A DNA stretch of 64,000 bases from Cardiobacterium sp. Marseille-Q4385 (GTDB lineage Bacteria; Pseudomonadota; Gammaproteobacteria; Cardiobacteriales; Cardiobacteriaceae). Below are positions 1 through 7,769 of this stretch, one piece after another; the first letter of the stretch is position 1; the number at the start of each line of letters is the position of its first letter. A program made the position numbers and the translations under genes. The stretch lies in NCBI RefSeq assembly GCF_916618745.1, contig NZ_OU745373.1:1263501-1327500 (forward strand), given 5' to 3'. The notes beneath the pieces were generated by a model, which worked only from the letters and a program-made list of their open reading frames with translations, searched no databases and had not been told where the DNA came from.

Positions 1-558
1 AATACGCCACAGGCCGAATTTCATGTGCGGGCCGTCGTTGGCTTTTGCTGACGCCTCGGCGCGCAAACGCTGGATTTCCGGGTCGTTCTCGTCGAAATCG
101 GCAGCAGCGGGCGCAGCAGCAGGAGCTGCGGCTGTTGCGGCAGAAGCAGCCGTCGCTACTTTCTGCGTTTTCAGCGCTTTGACGCCGTCTGCCCCTTCAC
201 GCAGGGCAAGGGCGGCGAGTTCGTTGAGATCATTCACGTCTTCGCGCTCCATCAGCACGGAAACGAGCATCGGCACATTGACGCCGGTGATCACTTCACA
301 GTTTGCGTCATCATGAGCGATGCCGCTGGAGGCGTTGAAGGGCGTACCGCCCCACAGATCAACCAGCAGCAAGAGACCTTGCGACGTATCGAGTTCGGCG
401 GCAGCGGCGCGGATTTTGCCCGCCAGCACTTCGCCGTTCTCTCCGGGGACGAAATCCACACAGCGCACGTTTTCCTGTGCGCCGATGATCATCTCCGCCG
501 TGGCCAGCAAGGCCTTGGCAGCATGACCGTGTGTGGTGATTACAACCGCGATTGTCAT
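1..558 (-). CDS. PTS mannose-type IIAB component, partial (3' end outside window)
   Basis: This is the N-terminal 186 residues of a mannose-family phosphotransferase subunit. The IIA domain (about residues 1-130) accepts phosphate from HPr on His10, seen in the motif TTHGHA, and passes it to the IIB domain. An Ala/Pro-rich linker (about residues 135-165) leads into MKFGLWRI, the usual opening of a mannose-type IIB domain, so the full protein is an IIAB fusion like ManX. It acts in the cytoplasm on the inner face of the membrane permease. The start is the first ATG of the frame. The partner IIC/IID genes would lie beyond base 1. manA (33394-34581) could feed on its product, but that link is inferred. 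Confidence 0.88.
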   Translation of the reverse strand, partial: MTIAVVITTHGHAAKALLATAEMIIGAQENVRCVDFVPGENGEVLAGKIRAAAAELDTSQGLLLLVDLWGGTPFNASSGIAHDDANCEVITGVNVPMLVSVLMEREDVNDLNELAALALREGADGVKALKTQKVATAASAATAAAPAAAPAAADFDENDPEIQRLRAEASAKANDGPHMKFGLWRI

Positions 559-591
559 GTATGAGTACCTCTCAGGGTGGGTTGGGAAGTA

Positions 592-737
592 ATACCAATC
601 CCAGAAATACGCGGAGAGTGTTGGCGCGTCTGAGCGGAGCCCATAAAAATCGCTGTGTGATTTTTATGGCGAAGCCGCACCGTATTAAACATACGGCCTT
701 GGCGCGCCGCCTTCTCACCTTACCCAAGGATTGGTAT
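592..737. repeat. MITE-like element copy 1 with nested palindrome
   Basis: The element is bounded by 10-bp terminal inverted repeats: ATACCAATCC at 592-601 and GGATTGGTAT at 728-737. It contains an inner hairpin (641-669) with arms CCATAAAAATC and GATTTTTATGG. Its right half (CCGTATT...AACATACGG...GGCGCGCCGCCTT) matches, in reverse complement, the left half of copy 2 (14997-15094), which puts the two in one family. It has no coding capacity. Confidence 0.7.
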
Positions 738-856
738 AACAAAATGCGGAAACCGCTTTTGTTTGCGTGATTTTAACGCCGAGGCAAGATAATCACAATT
801 TGATGTGAATTTTGTTAGGAATGGCTGTGGTTTTTACTGTTCTGCACAACAAGCAT

Positions 857-880
857 AAAAAAGCCGCCTGACGGCGGCTG
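857..880 (-). terminator. Rho-independent terminator of dnaN
   Basis: On the minus strand, AGCCGCC, a short loop and GGCGGCT are followed by a T run. It lies just past the dnaN stop. Confidence 0.85.
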
Positions 881-893
881 GCAAGGAGGATGA

Positions 894-2006
894 TTACAGG
901 CGCATTGGCATGATGATGTAGCGCACGCCCTCATCTTCGCTGCTGGTAATGAGGCAGGGACTGTTTTTGTCGGTGAAATGCAGCTGCACGTTATCACCGC
1001 TGATGGTCGAAATGGCATCGATCAGGTAGTTGATATTCAATGCCGCTTCAAGTTCGAGGTTTTGCGGGTTAATGATGTCCAGTGCTTCTTCGACGGTTTC
1101 GTTTTCAAGGTTGCGTGCCGAGAGTTGCAGGCGGGTACCGGCAAAGCCGAGACGGATACCGTCGTGGCGATCGAGCAGCAGCACTTTGGCACGTTGCAGC
1201 GAATCAAGGAAGGCTTGGCGCGAGACGAGCACCGGGTTTTCCTGCGCCGGCGGCAGGACTTGTTCGTAATTGGGGAAGTTACCGTCAATAAGTTGGCTGG
1301 TAAGGCGGGTGCCGCCGATGGTCAGGCGAAGCTGGCGTTCGCCGAGATTGAGGACAACCGGCTGGCTGACCCGTGCCAATTGGCGGATAAGCTCGTTTAC
1401 GCCCTTCTTCGGCACGATGAGGTTAGTGCCAGCAGTGGCAGCGGTATCGAGAGCACTGCGTGCGCAGGAAAGGCGGTGACCGTCGGTGCTGACAGCATGG
1501 ATAGCCTGGCCGTCTTCGACGATGTTGAGGTACATGCCGTTCAAGTAGTAGCGCACATCTTCGTTAGCCATGGAGAAGCGGACTTTCTGCATGATGTCGT
1601 GCAGGGCGCGGCTCTGGATTTCGATGCGTCCGTCCATGTCGGCTTCCGCCAGCGCCGGAAAATCTTCGGCGGGCAGGGTGGCAATGCGGAAAACGCTGCC
1701 AGCAGCTTTCACCAGCAGTTGTTCTTTGTCGAGCGAGCAGTACACGGTAGCCTGCGCCGGCAAGTGACGCACCACATCAAGCAGTTTGCCTGCTGGTACG
1801 GTAACAGCGCCTTCTTCCTGGATATTGAGCTCGTGCAGAAGGATTTGCAGGGTTACTTCGGTATCAGTGCCTTTCAGTAACAGACTGCCGCCGCTTGCCT
1901 GGATGAGGGCATGGCTGAGAATGGGTTTGGTGGTTTTGCGTGCCACGATGTTGCTGATGTCGGCAAGCGCTTCAAGGAAGTGCTCTTTGCTGATGTCGAA
2001 TTTCAT
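894..2006 (-). CDS. dnaN: DNA polymerase III beta subunit (sliding clamp)
   Basis: DnaN forms the dimeric ring that tethers DNA polymerase III to its template. The protein is 370 residues, close to the 366 of E. coli, and contains the expected three repeated clamp folds. It opens MKFDISKEHFLEAL and ends with the typical IIMPMRL tail that closes domain III. An AGAGG Shine-Dalgarno sits about 7 bases before the ATG. It follows dnaA on the same strand after a 220-bp gap that carries DnaA boxes, and a terminator closes the unit at 857-880. recF and gyrB, which often follow dnaN, are not present here. Confidence 0.97.
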   Translation of the reverse strand: MKFDISKEHFLEALADISNIVARKTTKPILSHALIQASGGSLLLKGTDTEVTLQILLHELNIQEEGAVTVPAGKLLDVVRHLPAQATVYCSLDKEQLLVKAAGSVFRIATLPAEDFPALAEADMDGRIEIQSRALHDIMQKVRFSMANEDVRYYLNGMYLNIVEDGQAIHAVSTDGHRLSCARSALDTAATAGTNLIVPKKGVNELIRQLARVSQPVVLNLGERQLRLTIGGTRLTSQLIDGNFPNYEQVLPPAQENPVLVSRQAFLDSLQRAKVLLLDRHDGIRLGFAGTRLQLSARNLENETVEEALDIINPQNLELEAALNINYLIDAISTISGDNVQLHFTDKNSPCLITSSEDEGVRYIIMPMRL

Positions 2007-2226
2007 AAGTAACCTCTTTTATGTATTTTCGTCGTCGCAGTCGTTCCTGTGGATATGTGGAAAAGTGCGCTAGACGTCGGTAGTGTAAAGAAAAATAGTC
2101 CGGTTTGTTGGGGAAAAACCCGGTGGAAAACGGGTGGACAGTATGTTGATAAGTGAGCGATGTTTTTTATACACGGGCTATACACGTACTGTCCACCGGG
2201 TTATCCACCAAGTTATCCACAGGATT
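2007..2226. promoter_or_regulatory. DnaA-box cluster between dnaA and dnaN; candidate oriC or dnaN control region
   Basis: Four DnaA-box-like 9-mers lie within about 175 bp: TGTGGATAT (2048-2056), TGTTGATAA (2144-2152), TTATCCACC (2201-2209) and a perfect TTATCCACA (2213-2221). An 11-bp inverted repeat, GGTGGACAGTA (2133-2143) and TACTGTCCACC (2187-2197), brackets one box and a short AT-rich stretch. The region upstream of dnaA is coding (phosphatase and msbA), so this is the only non-coding DNA next to dnaA that could hold an origin. The boxes are seen directly; origin function is inferred. Confidence 0.6.
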
Positions 2227-3576
2227 TTACCCGGTGATGATGGCTTTAACGGTCTCGTATTCTTCGCGAAAACGCAGGTCGTTTTTGCGCCGTTCCTCGA
2301 CATTCTCGATGGCGTTCAAGACGGTGCTGTGATCCTTGCGGTGAAAGGATTCTGCTATGCTTTTCAAGGACATATCGGTAAGTTCACGCGTTAATGCCAT
2401 CGCCATCATGCGTGGGTCGGCGAGGTTTTTGCGTCGACTGGCTGAGAGCAGGTCGCCGATGCTGATGCTGTGGTATTGCGCCACGACCTTTTGAATGTTA
2501 TCCACATTGCTCTGGTTCTTCTGGATCTGCAACTGGTCGTACAGCGCTGCCTTGGTGATGGCAATGGTTGCCTCGGTGTCGCCCTTGATAACCTGGCACT
2601 GGAAGATGACTTTTTTCAGCGCGCCTTCGAGGTCGCGCACGTTGGAATTGATATTTTCGGCGATGAAGAAGGCGACATCGTCGGGCAGGTTGAAATGCTG
2701 TTCTTTCGCCTTGCTTTTCAGGATGGCGTAGCGGGTTTCCGGTTCAGGGGCGCGGACGGAGACGGTCAGCCCCGCGCCGAAGCGGGATTTCAGGCGTGCT
2801 TCCAGGCCTTCAATTTCTTTCGGGTAGCGGTCGCAGGTGAGGATAATTTGCCGCTTCTTGTCTATCAGTTCATTGAAAGTGTGGAAAAATTCGGCTTGCG
2901 ACTGGTCTTTGCCGCCGAGGAACTGCACGTCGTCCACCAGCAGGGCATCGACGTTGCGCAGACGGTTGGAGAAGGCTTTTTGCGTTTTCCCGGCGAGTGC
3001 GGCAAGGAATTCGTTAACGAACTGTTCGCCAGTCATGTACATCACGGCGTTGCGGCCGTGGCGGCGCAGGGCGTTGCCGGCGGCGTGCATCAGATGCGAT
3101 TTGCCAAGGCCGGTGCCGCCGTAGATGAAGAGCGGGTTGCTGTCAGCGAAGAAGGTTTTACCGGAGACGCGTTCGGCGGCGGCAAAGGCTTCGTTGTTTG
3201 ACGGTGCGGTAACGAAATTCTCGAAGCGGTAATCGGGGTTGAGGTTGCTTTCAAAGGACGCGGTGGCACCGCCGCTTTTTTTGCCCGGCGCCGGGGTATT
3301 GAACAGGTCGGGGTTGTCGGTGGCTTTCAGCTCGACTTTGGTCACACCCTTGTTGTGCAGCGTCATTTGCAGCACCGGCAACAGGGTTTTTTCGATTTCT
3401 TTCTGGGCAAATTTGTTCGGCGCAAGCAGTACCCACGAGGTGGGGTTGACCACTTGCGGCGTCAGTGATTCCAGTGCCACCATCTGGTCGTTGTTGCAAA
3501 TGCCCTTCATGCTGAGGAGGACATCCTGCCAAAGGTGATGGTATTGCTCGTGGTTGGCGGGGGTTTTATGACTCAT
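2227..3576 (-). CDS. dnaA: Chromosomal replication initiator protein DnaA
   Basis: DnaA binds DnaA boxes, oligomerises with ATP and melts the origin. The 449-residue protein has domain I at the N-terminus (HHLWQDVLLSMK), a variable linker, the AAA+ core with Walker A GGTGLGKSH and Walker B LLVDDVQFL, and the C-terminal DNA-binding helix-turn-helix with the signature DHSTVLNAIENV. Its start overlaps the end of the upstream phosphatase gene by 11 bases, so the two are probably translationally coupled. DnaA boxes downstream of it suggest autoregulation or an origin. Placement behind msbA and a phosphatase, not rpmH, is unusual. Confidence 0.97.
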   Translation of the reverse strand: MSHKTPANHEQYHHLWQDVLLSMKGICNNDQMVALESLTPQVVNPTSWVLLAPNKFAQKEIEKTLLPVLQMTLHNKGVTKVELKATDNPDLFNTPAPGKKSGGATASFESNLNPDYRFENFVTAPSNNEAFAAAERVSGKTFFADSNPLFIYGGTGLGKSHLMHAAGNALRRHGRNAVMYMTGEQFVNEFLAALAGKTQKAFSNRLRNVDALLVDDVQFLGGKDQSQAEFFHTFNELIDKKRQIILTCDRYPKEIEGLEARLKSRFGAGLTVSVRAPEPETRYAILKSKAKEQHFNLPDDVAFFIAENINSNVRDLEGALKKVIFQCQVIKGDTEATIAITKAALYDQLQIQKNQSNVDNIQKVVAQYHSISIGDLLSASRRKNLADPRMMAMALTRELTDMSLKSIAESFHRKDHSTVLNAIENVEERRKNDLRFREEYETVKAIITG

Positions 3577-4030
3577 GGGCGAACCTCAGACGTAAGGCCT
3601 GTTCCAGCAGGGTGAAGGTGCGCTCGAAATCTTCCGCCTGGCCGAGATACGGGTCGGGCAGTGCCGGGCTGTCCGGCAGGGTTTCCAGCATGAAGCCGAC
3701 TTTGCTGCGCTGCGCGTCATCGCTGGCGAGTGCGGTTACATCCTGATAGTTGCGCCGGTCGGCGACGAGGATGCGGTCAAAGCGGTTAAAGTCATCCAGG
3801 TTGAAGACGCGGGCGCGCAGGTCGTCAATCGGCATGCCGTGCGCGCGCATGACGCGGCGGGCGCGCGGGTCGGGAGCGTCACCGTCGTGATAAGTGGCGT
3901 GGGTGCCGGCGGAATCGAGGATGACGTCATCGCGGCCCATCTCGCGCAACAGATAACGGGCAACGCCTTCCGCCATCGGTGAGCGGCAGATGTTGCCCAT
4001 GCAGACCATTAAGATTTTCAAGTTTTTCAT
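3566..4030 (-). CDS. Low-molecular-weight protein-tyrosine phosphatase
   Basis: This cytoplasmic phosphatase of 154 residues hydrolyses phosphotyrosine or small phosphate esters. The signature C-x5-R loop is VCMGNICRSPMAEG with nucleophile Cys10 and Arg16, and the general-acid Asp is in LPDPYLG near the C-terminus. The start at 4030 was chosen because MKNLKILMVCMGN is the family's usual N-terminus; a longer open frame upstream only reads through the end of msbA. It starts 4 bases after the msbA stop and runs 11 bases into dnaA. In other bacteria such enzymes often act with tyrosine kinases of polysaccharide export, but no such kinase is seen here. Confidence 0.93.
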   Translation of the reverse strand: MKNLKILMVCMGNICRSPMAEGVARYLLREMGRDDVILDSAGTHATYHDGDAPDPRARRVMRAHGMPIDDLRARVFNLDDFNRFDRILVADRRNYQDVTALASDDAQRSKVGFMLETLPDSPALPDPYLGQAEDFERTFTLLEQALRLRFAHES

Positions 4031-4034
4031 AGCG

Positions 4035-5768
4035 TTACTGATAATGCTGGGACAGCAGTTTAGCATAACTGCCCCCCCGCCCGAGCAGTTCGGCGTGGCT
4101 GCCGCTTTCCACGATATGCCCCTGTTCGAGGACGACAATACGGTCGGCATTGCGGATGGTCGAGAGGCGGTGCGCGATGATGATGGCGGTGCGTCCCTTG
4201 CGCAGCCGCTCCACCGCTTCCTGCACCTTGGCCTCACTGTGGTTGTCCAGCGCCGACGTCGCTTCATCCAGAATCAGAATTGGTGCGTCCTTATAAAGGG
4301 CGCGGGCAATGGCAATGCGCTGCTTCTGCCCGCCGGAGAGGCGCCCACCCTGCGGCCCGATGTTTTCCGTGTAACCATGCGGCAGCTTGGTGATGAAATC
4401 GGCTGCGTTGGCCGATGCCGCCGCCATTTCAATGCGCGCTGCATCCGGCTCAGGGTCGGCGTAGGCAATATTGGCGGCGATGGAGGTGGAAAACAGCACG
4501 GTGTCCTGCGAGACAAAAGCAATGGCGCGGCGGCGGTCGGCGAGAGACATTTCAGCCGTATCCGTGCCGTCAATCAGGATCGTCCCCGCCTCCGGTGTAT
4601 AAAAACCGGCGAGCAGCGCGGCAATGGTTGATTTGCCGCTGCCTGACTCGCCAATCAGAGCCACCGTTTCGCCCGCTTGAATATGCAGATTGAAACCGGA
4701 TAGCACCGGCTGTTCCGGATAAGAAAAAGACACATCGCGGAAGACAATCTCGCCGCGCGTGATGGTGCAGGGTGGCAGGGCAGGCTGCGGTTCTGCTGGC
4801 GTATCCAGAAAATCGAAAATACTCTGCGCCGCTGCCAGCCCGCGTTGAATCGGCTCATTGACCTTGCCGAGGCGTTTGATCGGCGGGAACAGCAGCGCCA
4901 TGGTGCCGAGGAAAGAGACAAACACCCCGGTCGTCATCTGATCCGGCGTGGCGCGCGCTTTCAGGGCAAAGAGAATAATCACCGCCGACAGCGCAGCAAT
5001 AATCGTCATTTCGACGACAGGCGACGCCCCGGCGGCGATTTGCGTCGAACGCACCGCATGAAAACGCACCGCCTCTGCCTGACGGTCAAAGCGGGCGAAC
5101 TCAAAATCCTGACCGTTATAAATGCGCACGATCGCCCGCCCGCGCAGCGCCTCATCCACCACATGATTCATGCCGCTCATATCCTCCTGCATCGCCCGTG
5201 CCATGCGGCGCAGCTTGCGTGATACATGGATGATGACAAACGCCAGGACCGGCGCGACGACAAAAAGCAGCAGCGTCATTTTCCAGTCGAGATAAAGCAG
5301 GAACACCGTCAGCGCGATGATGGTTACCACCTCGCGCAGCAAAATGGCGACCGCATCCGTACTCGCCGCCATAAGCTGCAAGACATCATAAGTAAAACGC
5401 GAGACGATGCTGCCGGCGCTGTGCGCATCAAAATAGCCCATCGGCAGGCGCAGCAACTGGCGGAACATCAGGCCGCGCAGCGTGTACACCACCTGCTGCG
5501 CCAGCCAGTTCATGCTGCACGTCGCCGTATAACTGGCCAGCCCTCTCAGGGCAAAGCCGAAAAAGAGCAGGGCGGTGAGGATGTACACCGTGCGCATGCT
5601 GCCCTCGGCAAAGCCGCCATCAACCAGCGGTTGCAGGACAAACGGCACCAGCGGTTCGGTGAGGCCGTAGAGCACCGTGCCGACGATGGCGAGCAGCACG
5701 ACCTTCCAGTGCGGGCGGATGAAAGCAAGCAGACGCGCATAACGCGCACGGTCTTCGGCATTAAACAT
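4035..5768 (-). CDS. msbA: Lipid A/phospholipid flippase-type ABC transporter
   Basis: This is a half-size ABC exporter of 577 residues, the length of MsbA. Six transmembrane helices (about residues 20-300) are followed by a nucleotide-binding domain with Walker A GESGSGKST, signature LSGGQKQR, Walker B LILDEATSALD and the H-loop IIIAHRLS. MsbA homodimers flip lipid A core from the inner to the outer leaflet of the inner membrane. lpxK, its usual partner, is absent here. The gene is instead followed after 4 bases by the phosphatase and dnaA. Assignment to MsbA rather than another exporter of the same family rests on length and overall sequence style. Confidence 0.82.
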   Translation of the reverse strand: MFNAEDRARYARLLAFIRPHWKVVLLAIVGTVLYGLTEPLVPFVLQPLVDGGFAEGSMRTVYILTALLFFGFALRGLASYTATCSMNWLAQQVVYTLRGLMFRQLLRLPMGYFDAHSAGSIVSRFTYDVLQLMAASTDAVAILLREVVTIIALTVFLLYLDWKMTLLLFVVAPVLAFVIIHVSRKLRRMARAMQEDMSGMNHVVDEALRGRAIVRIYNGQDFEFARFDRQAEAVRFHAVRSTQIAAGASPVVEMTIIAALSAVIILFALKARATPDQMTTGVFVSFLGTMALLFPPIKRLGKVNEPIQRGLAAAQSIFDFLDTPAEPQPALPPCTITRGEIVFRDVSFSYPEQPVLSGFNLHIQAGETVALIGESGSGKSTIAALLAGFYTPEAGTILIDGTDTAEMSLADRRRAIAFVSQDTVLFSTSIAANIAYADPEPDAARIEMAAASANAADFITKLPHGYTENIGPQGGRLSGGQKQRIAIARALYKDAPILILDEATSALDNHSEAKVQEAVERLRKGRTAIIIAHRLSTIRNADRIVVLEQGHIVESGSHAELLGRGGSYAKLLSQHYQ

Positions 5769-5809
5769 GAGTGGTTACAGGATGATTAAGGAGGAAAGGG
5801 CATTGTAGC

Positions 5810-5948
5810 CCAAGCGGCGCAAATACTGGGCTCGCGCCAAGCGGCGTAAACACTGGGCCCGCCAAGCGGCGTAAATACTGGGTTCGTACCAAGCGGCGTA
5901 AATACTGGGTTCGTACCAAGCGGCGTCATTGCTGGTTCCGTCAAGCGG
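5810..5948 (+). repeat. Tandem array of CCAAGCGG repeats, six units with 25-27 bp period
   Basis: Units begin at 5810, 5837, 5862, 5889, 5916 and about 5942. Each reads CCAAGCGGCGtAAAtACTGG plus a short GGTTCGTA-like tail. The third and fourth units are identical over 27 bp. The last unit is cut short. This is the same family as the 35-bp array at 56344-56564. Confidence 0.85.
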
Positions 5949-6134
5949 ACATAGGTATCTACCCATCTCAATGACTATGGAAACAAAGAGAAAGCCTCGC
6001 TCGCTTGCGGGAGCGGGACAGCGCACGGAGCGAGAAAAGGGTAGGGAGTGAGAGCGTTCGCCGGCAGGACGAAGCATGCCAAGCTGGACGAGCAGGTATT
6101 TTTGCCCTTTGTCGCTTCGTGCCACCTCCCGGGT

Positions 6135-6169
6135 TTCCATGAAAGAAATGCGAACATTTTTTCATGGAA
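6135..6169. repeat. Hairpin of the CATGAAA family, copy 1
   Basis: A near-perfect inverted repeat (TTCCATGAAAGAAATG and CATTTTTTCATGGAA) with a 4-base loop. A second copy with similar flanks (GCCACCT..CCCGGGT before it) lies at 56246-56279. Confidence 0.75.
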
Positions 6170-6360
6170 CCCTCCTTTTCTCCGCAGGTGACAGGAGGGA
6201 TTGTCGGCTGTTTTTTAAAGATTTTTCCTCTCTGCGCGATGGGTAGATATCTATGCCGCCTTTGGTGCACCTGATTTGCAAAATTGGTAAACCATTACAC
6301 CATTGTGCGCGAAGAGGCGTACAATGCGCACCGGGATAAACAACCTGACTTTCATCAACC

Positions 6361-6534
6361 ATGAGCAATACTCCTTATACCTTTAGTATTGATGGCACCC
6401 TGCAACAAGCCTTTGTCCTCGCCGCCCGCCAGCCGGACAGCGATAGAGCGGCGCTGCTGCGCGACTATGTGCGCGCCATCGTCTCTTATCAGGTGCAAAG
6501 TGGTGAGTTGCCGCCCGATTCTTACGCGCTATAA
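6361..6534 (+). CDS. Small hypothetical protein, 57 residues
   Basis: The open frame starts MSNTPYTFSIDGTLQQAF and ends PPDSYAL. The product is soluble, mildly acidic and has no membrane segment or recognised motif. Support for a real gene is positional: a TACAAT -10-like element lies about 30 bases upstream, and a strong Rho-independent terminator (6547-6586) begins 13 bases after the stop. No clear Shine-Dalgarno is visible, so a leaderless or weakly translated message is possible. Function unknown. Confidence 0.5.
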   Translation: MSNTPYTFSIDGTLQQAFVLAARQPDSDRAALLRDYVRAIVSYQVQSGELPPDSYAL

Positions 6535-6546
6535 GTGGTCGCCATA

Positions 6547-6586
6547 AAAACGGCGCGGTTTCCTGGTGGGAACTGCGCCGTTTTTT
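6547..6586 (+). terminator. Strong Rho-independent terminator
   Basis: Arms AAAACGGCGC and GCGCCGTTTT enclose a further paired GTTTCC/GGGAAC segment, followed by a T run. It ends the small gene at 6361-6534. Confidence 0.85.
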
Positions 6587-6647
6587 GTTGTGAAAGGGCT
6601 GGGCAACGGCAAAAGTTGCCCGATTGGCGGCAAACTTACCCTATCCG

Positions 6648-6689
6648 CCAAGCGGGATAAATGCTGGCTCGCGACAGGCCGTCAAGCGG
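6648..6689 (+). repeat. CCAAGCGG-family repeat, one and a half units
   Basis: CCAAGCGGGATAAATGCTGG starts at 6648. A CAAGCGG remnant at 6683-6689 abuts the prfA stop codon. Confidence 0.75.
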
Positions 6690-7769
6690 TTAGCCGTTTT
6701 GCAGGGCGAGCAGGGCGTTGGCTTCCTGCTCTTGTTGCAGCGGGATGACGACGGCATCCAGGCCGCCTTCCAGTACTTCGGCAAGGCTGTACAGGGTGAG
6801 ATTGATGCGGTGGTCGGTGATGCGGCTTTGCGGGTAGTTGTAGGTGCGGATGCGTTCGCTTCTGTCACCGCTGCCGACCAGGCTTTTGCGTTCTGCTGCC
6901 TGTTCGCTTTGCGCTTTTTGCCGCTCGATGTCGAGCAATCGTGCGGCAAGCAGGCGCATGGCTTTGGCGCGGTTTTTGTGTTGTGAGCGTTCTTCCTGGC
7001 ATTCGACGACGATACCGCTCGGCAGGTGGGTGATGCGGATGGCGCTGTCGGTTTTGTTGACGTGCTGACCGCCGGCGCCGGAGGCGCGATAGGTGTCCAC
7101 TTTGAGGTCGGCGGGGTTGATGTCGATGGGCTCGACTTCGTCGCCAACGGGCAGGATGGCAACGGTCGCTGCCGAAGTGTGGATGCGCCCGCCGGATTCG
7201 GTTTCGGGCACGCGCTGCACGCGGTGCGCGCCCGATTCGTATTTGAGGGTGGAATAGACGTTCTGGCCGCTGATTTGGCTGATGATTTCTTTGTAGCCGC
7301 CGTGTTCGCCGGGGTTTTCGCTGAGGATTTCGAGTTTCCAGTTTTTTTGTTCGGCGTATTTGCCATACATGCGGAAGAGGTCGCCCGCAAAGATGGCGGC
7401 TTCGTCGCCGCCGGTGCCGGCACGGATTTCGAGGTACACGTCGGCGTCATCCAGCGGGTCTTTGGGGATCATGTGCCGTGCGAGTGTTTGTTCGTTAGCG
7501 GCGATTTGTGCTTCGAGTTGCGGGCGTTCGGCGGCGACAAGTTCGGCCATGTCGGGGTCGTGTGCGAGTTCGGCAAGTCCGGCGAGTTCTTGTTCGAGGC
7601 GGGCGGTGTCGTCCAGGATGGTGATAACGGGCGCAATTTGCGCATGTTCCTGGGCGTAACGGCGCAGCAGGTCAGCATTGGCGGCGGTCGCCGGATCGGC
7701 AAGCAGGGCGTTCAGTTCTTCGTGGCGCTCGCGCAGGGTGGCGAGTTTTTCGCGGATGGCAGGGTGCAT
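6690..7769 (-). CDS. prfA: Peptide chain release factor 1
   Basis: RF1 recognises UAA and UAG stop codons and triggers peptide release. The 359-residue protein has the codon-recognition motif P-E-T (residues 188-190) and the catalytic GGQ loop (GAGGQHVNKT, GGQ at 233-235). Its ATG directly abuts the hemA stop codon (TGAATG), so it is the second gene of a hemA-prfA operon. prmC, which methylates this GGQ glutamine and is commonly the next gene, lies apart at 34872-35702. The stop codon touches a dispersed repeat. Confidence 0.97.
   Translation of the reverse strand: MHPAIREKLATLRERHEELNALLADPATAANADLLRRYAQEHAQIAPVITILDDTARLEQELAGLAELAHDPDMAELVAAERPQLEAQIAANEQTLARHMIPKDPLDDADVYLEIRAGTGGDEAAIFAGDLFRMYGKYAEQKNWKLEILSENPGEHGGYKEIISQISGQNVYSTLKYESGAHRVQRVPETESGGRIHTSAATVAILPVGDEVEPIDINPADLKVDTYRASGAGGQHVNKTDSAIRITHLPSGIVVECQEERSQHKNRAKAMRLLAARLLDIERQKAQSEQAAERKSLVGSGDRSERIRTYNYPQSRITDHRINLTLYSLAEVLEGGLDAVVIPLQQEQEANALLALQNG

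Larger units (their letters stand above)
559..893. other. Intergenic stretch between dnaN and the PTS gene
   Basis: No gene is seen. The stretch holds a MITE-like inverted-repeat element (592-737), an AT-rich segment that may contain the PTS promoter, and the dnaN terminator (857-880). Confidence 0.7.
5769..6360. other. Repeat-rich intergenic region without genes
   Basis: No convincing gene is seen in this 592-bp stretch. It contains a tandem array of six CCAAGCGG units (5810-5948), a hairpin of the CATGAAA family (6135-6169) and an AT-rich end with a TACAAT -10-like hexamer near 6329, which may serve the small gene at 6361. Open frames here are read through repeats and code for low-complexity peptides. 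Confidence 0.7.

Noticed and set aside
2470..3201. Plus-strand open frame of 243 codons within dnaA
   Set aside because: Antisense shadow of dnaA without ribosome-binding site or homology.
5775..6140. Open frame coding for repeated AWYEPSIY-like peptides
   Set aside because: It reads through the CCAAGCGG tandem array and has no start signal or homolog; the peptide repetition comes from the DNA repeat.
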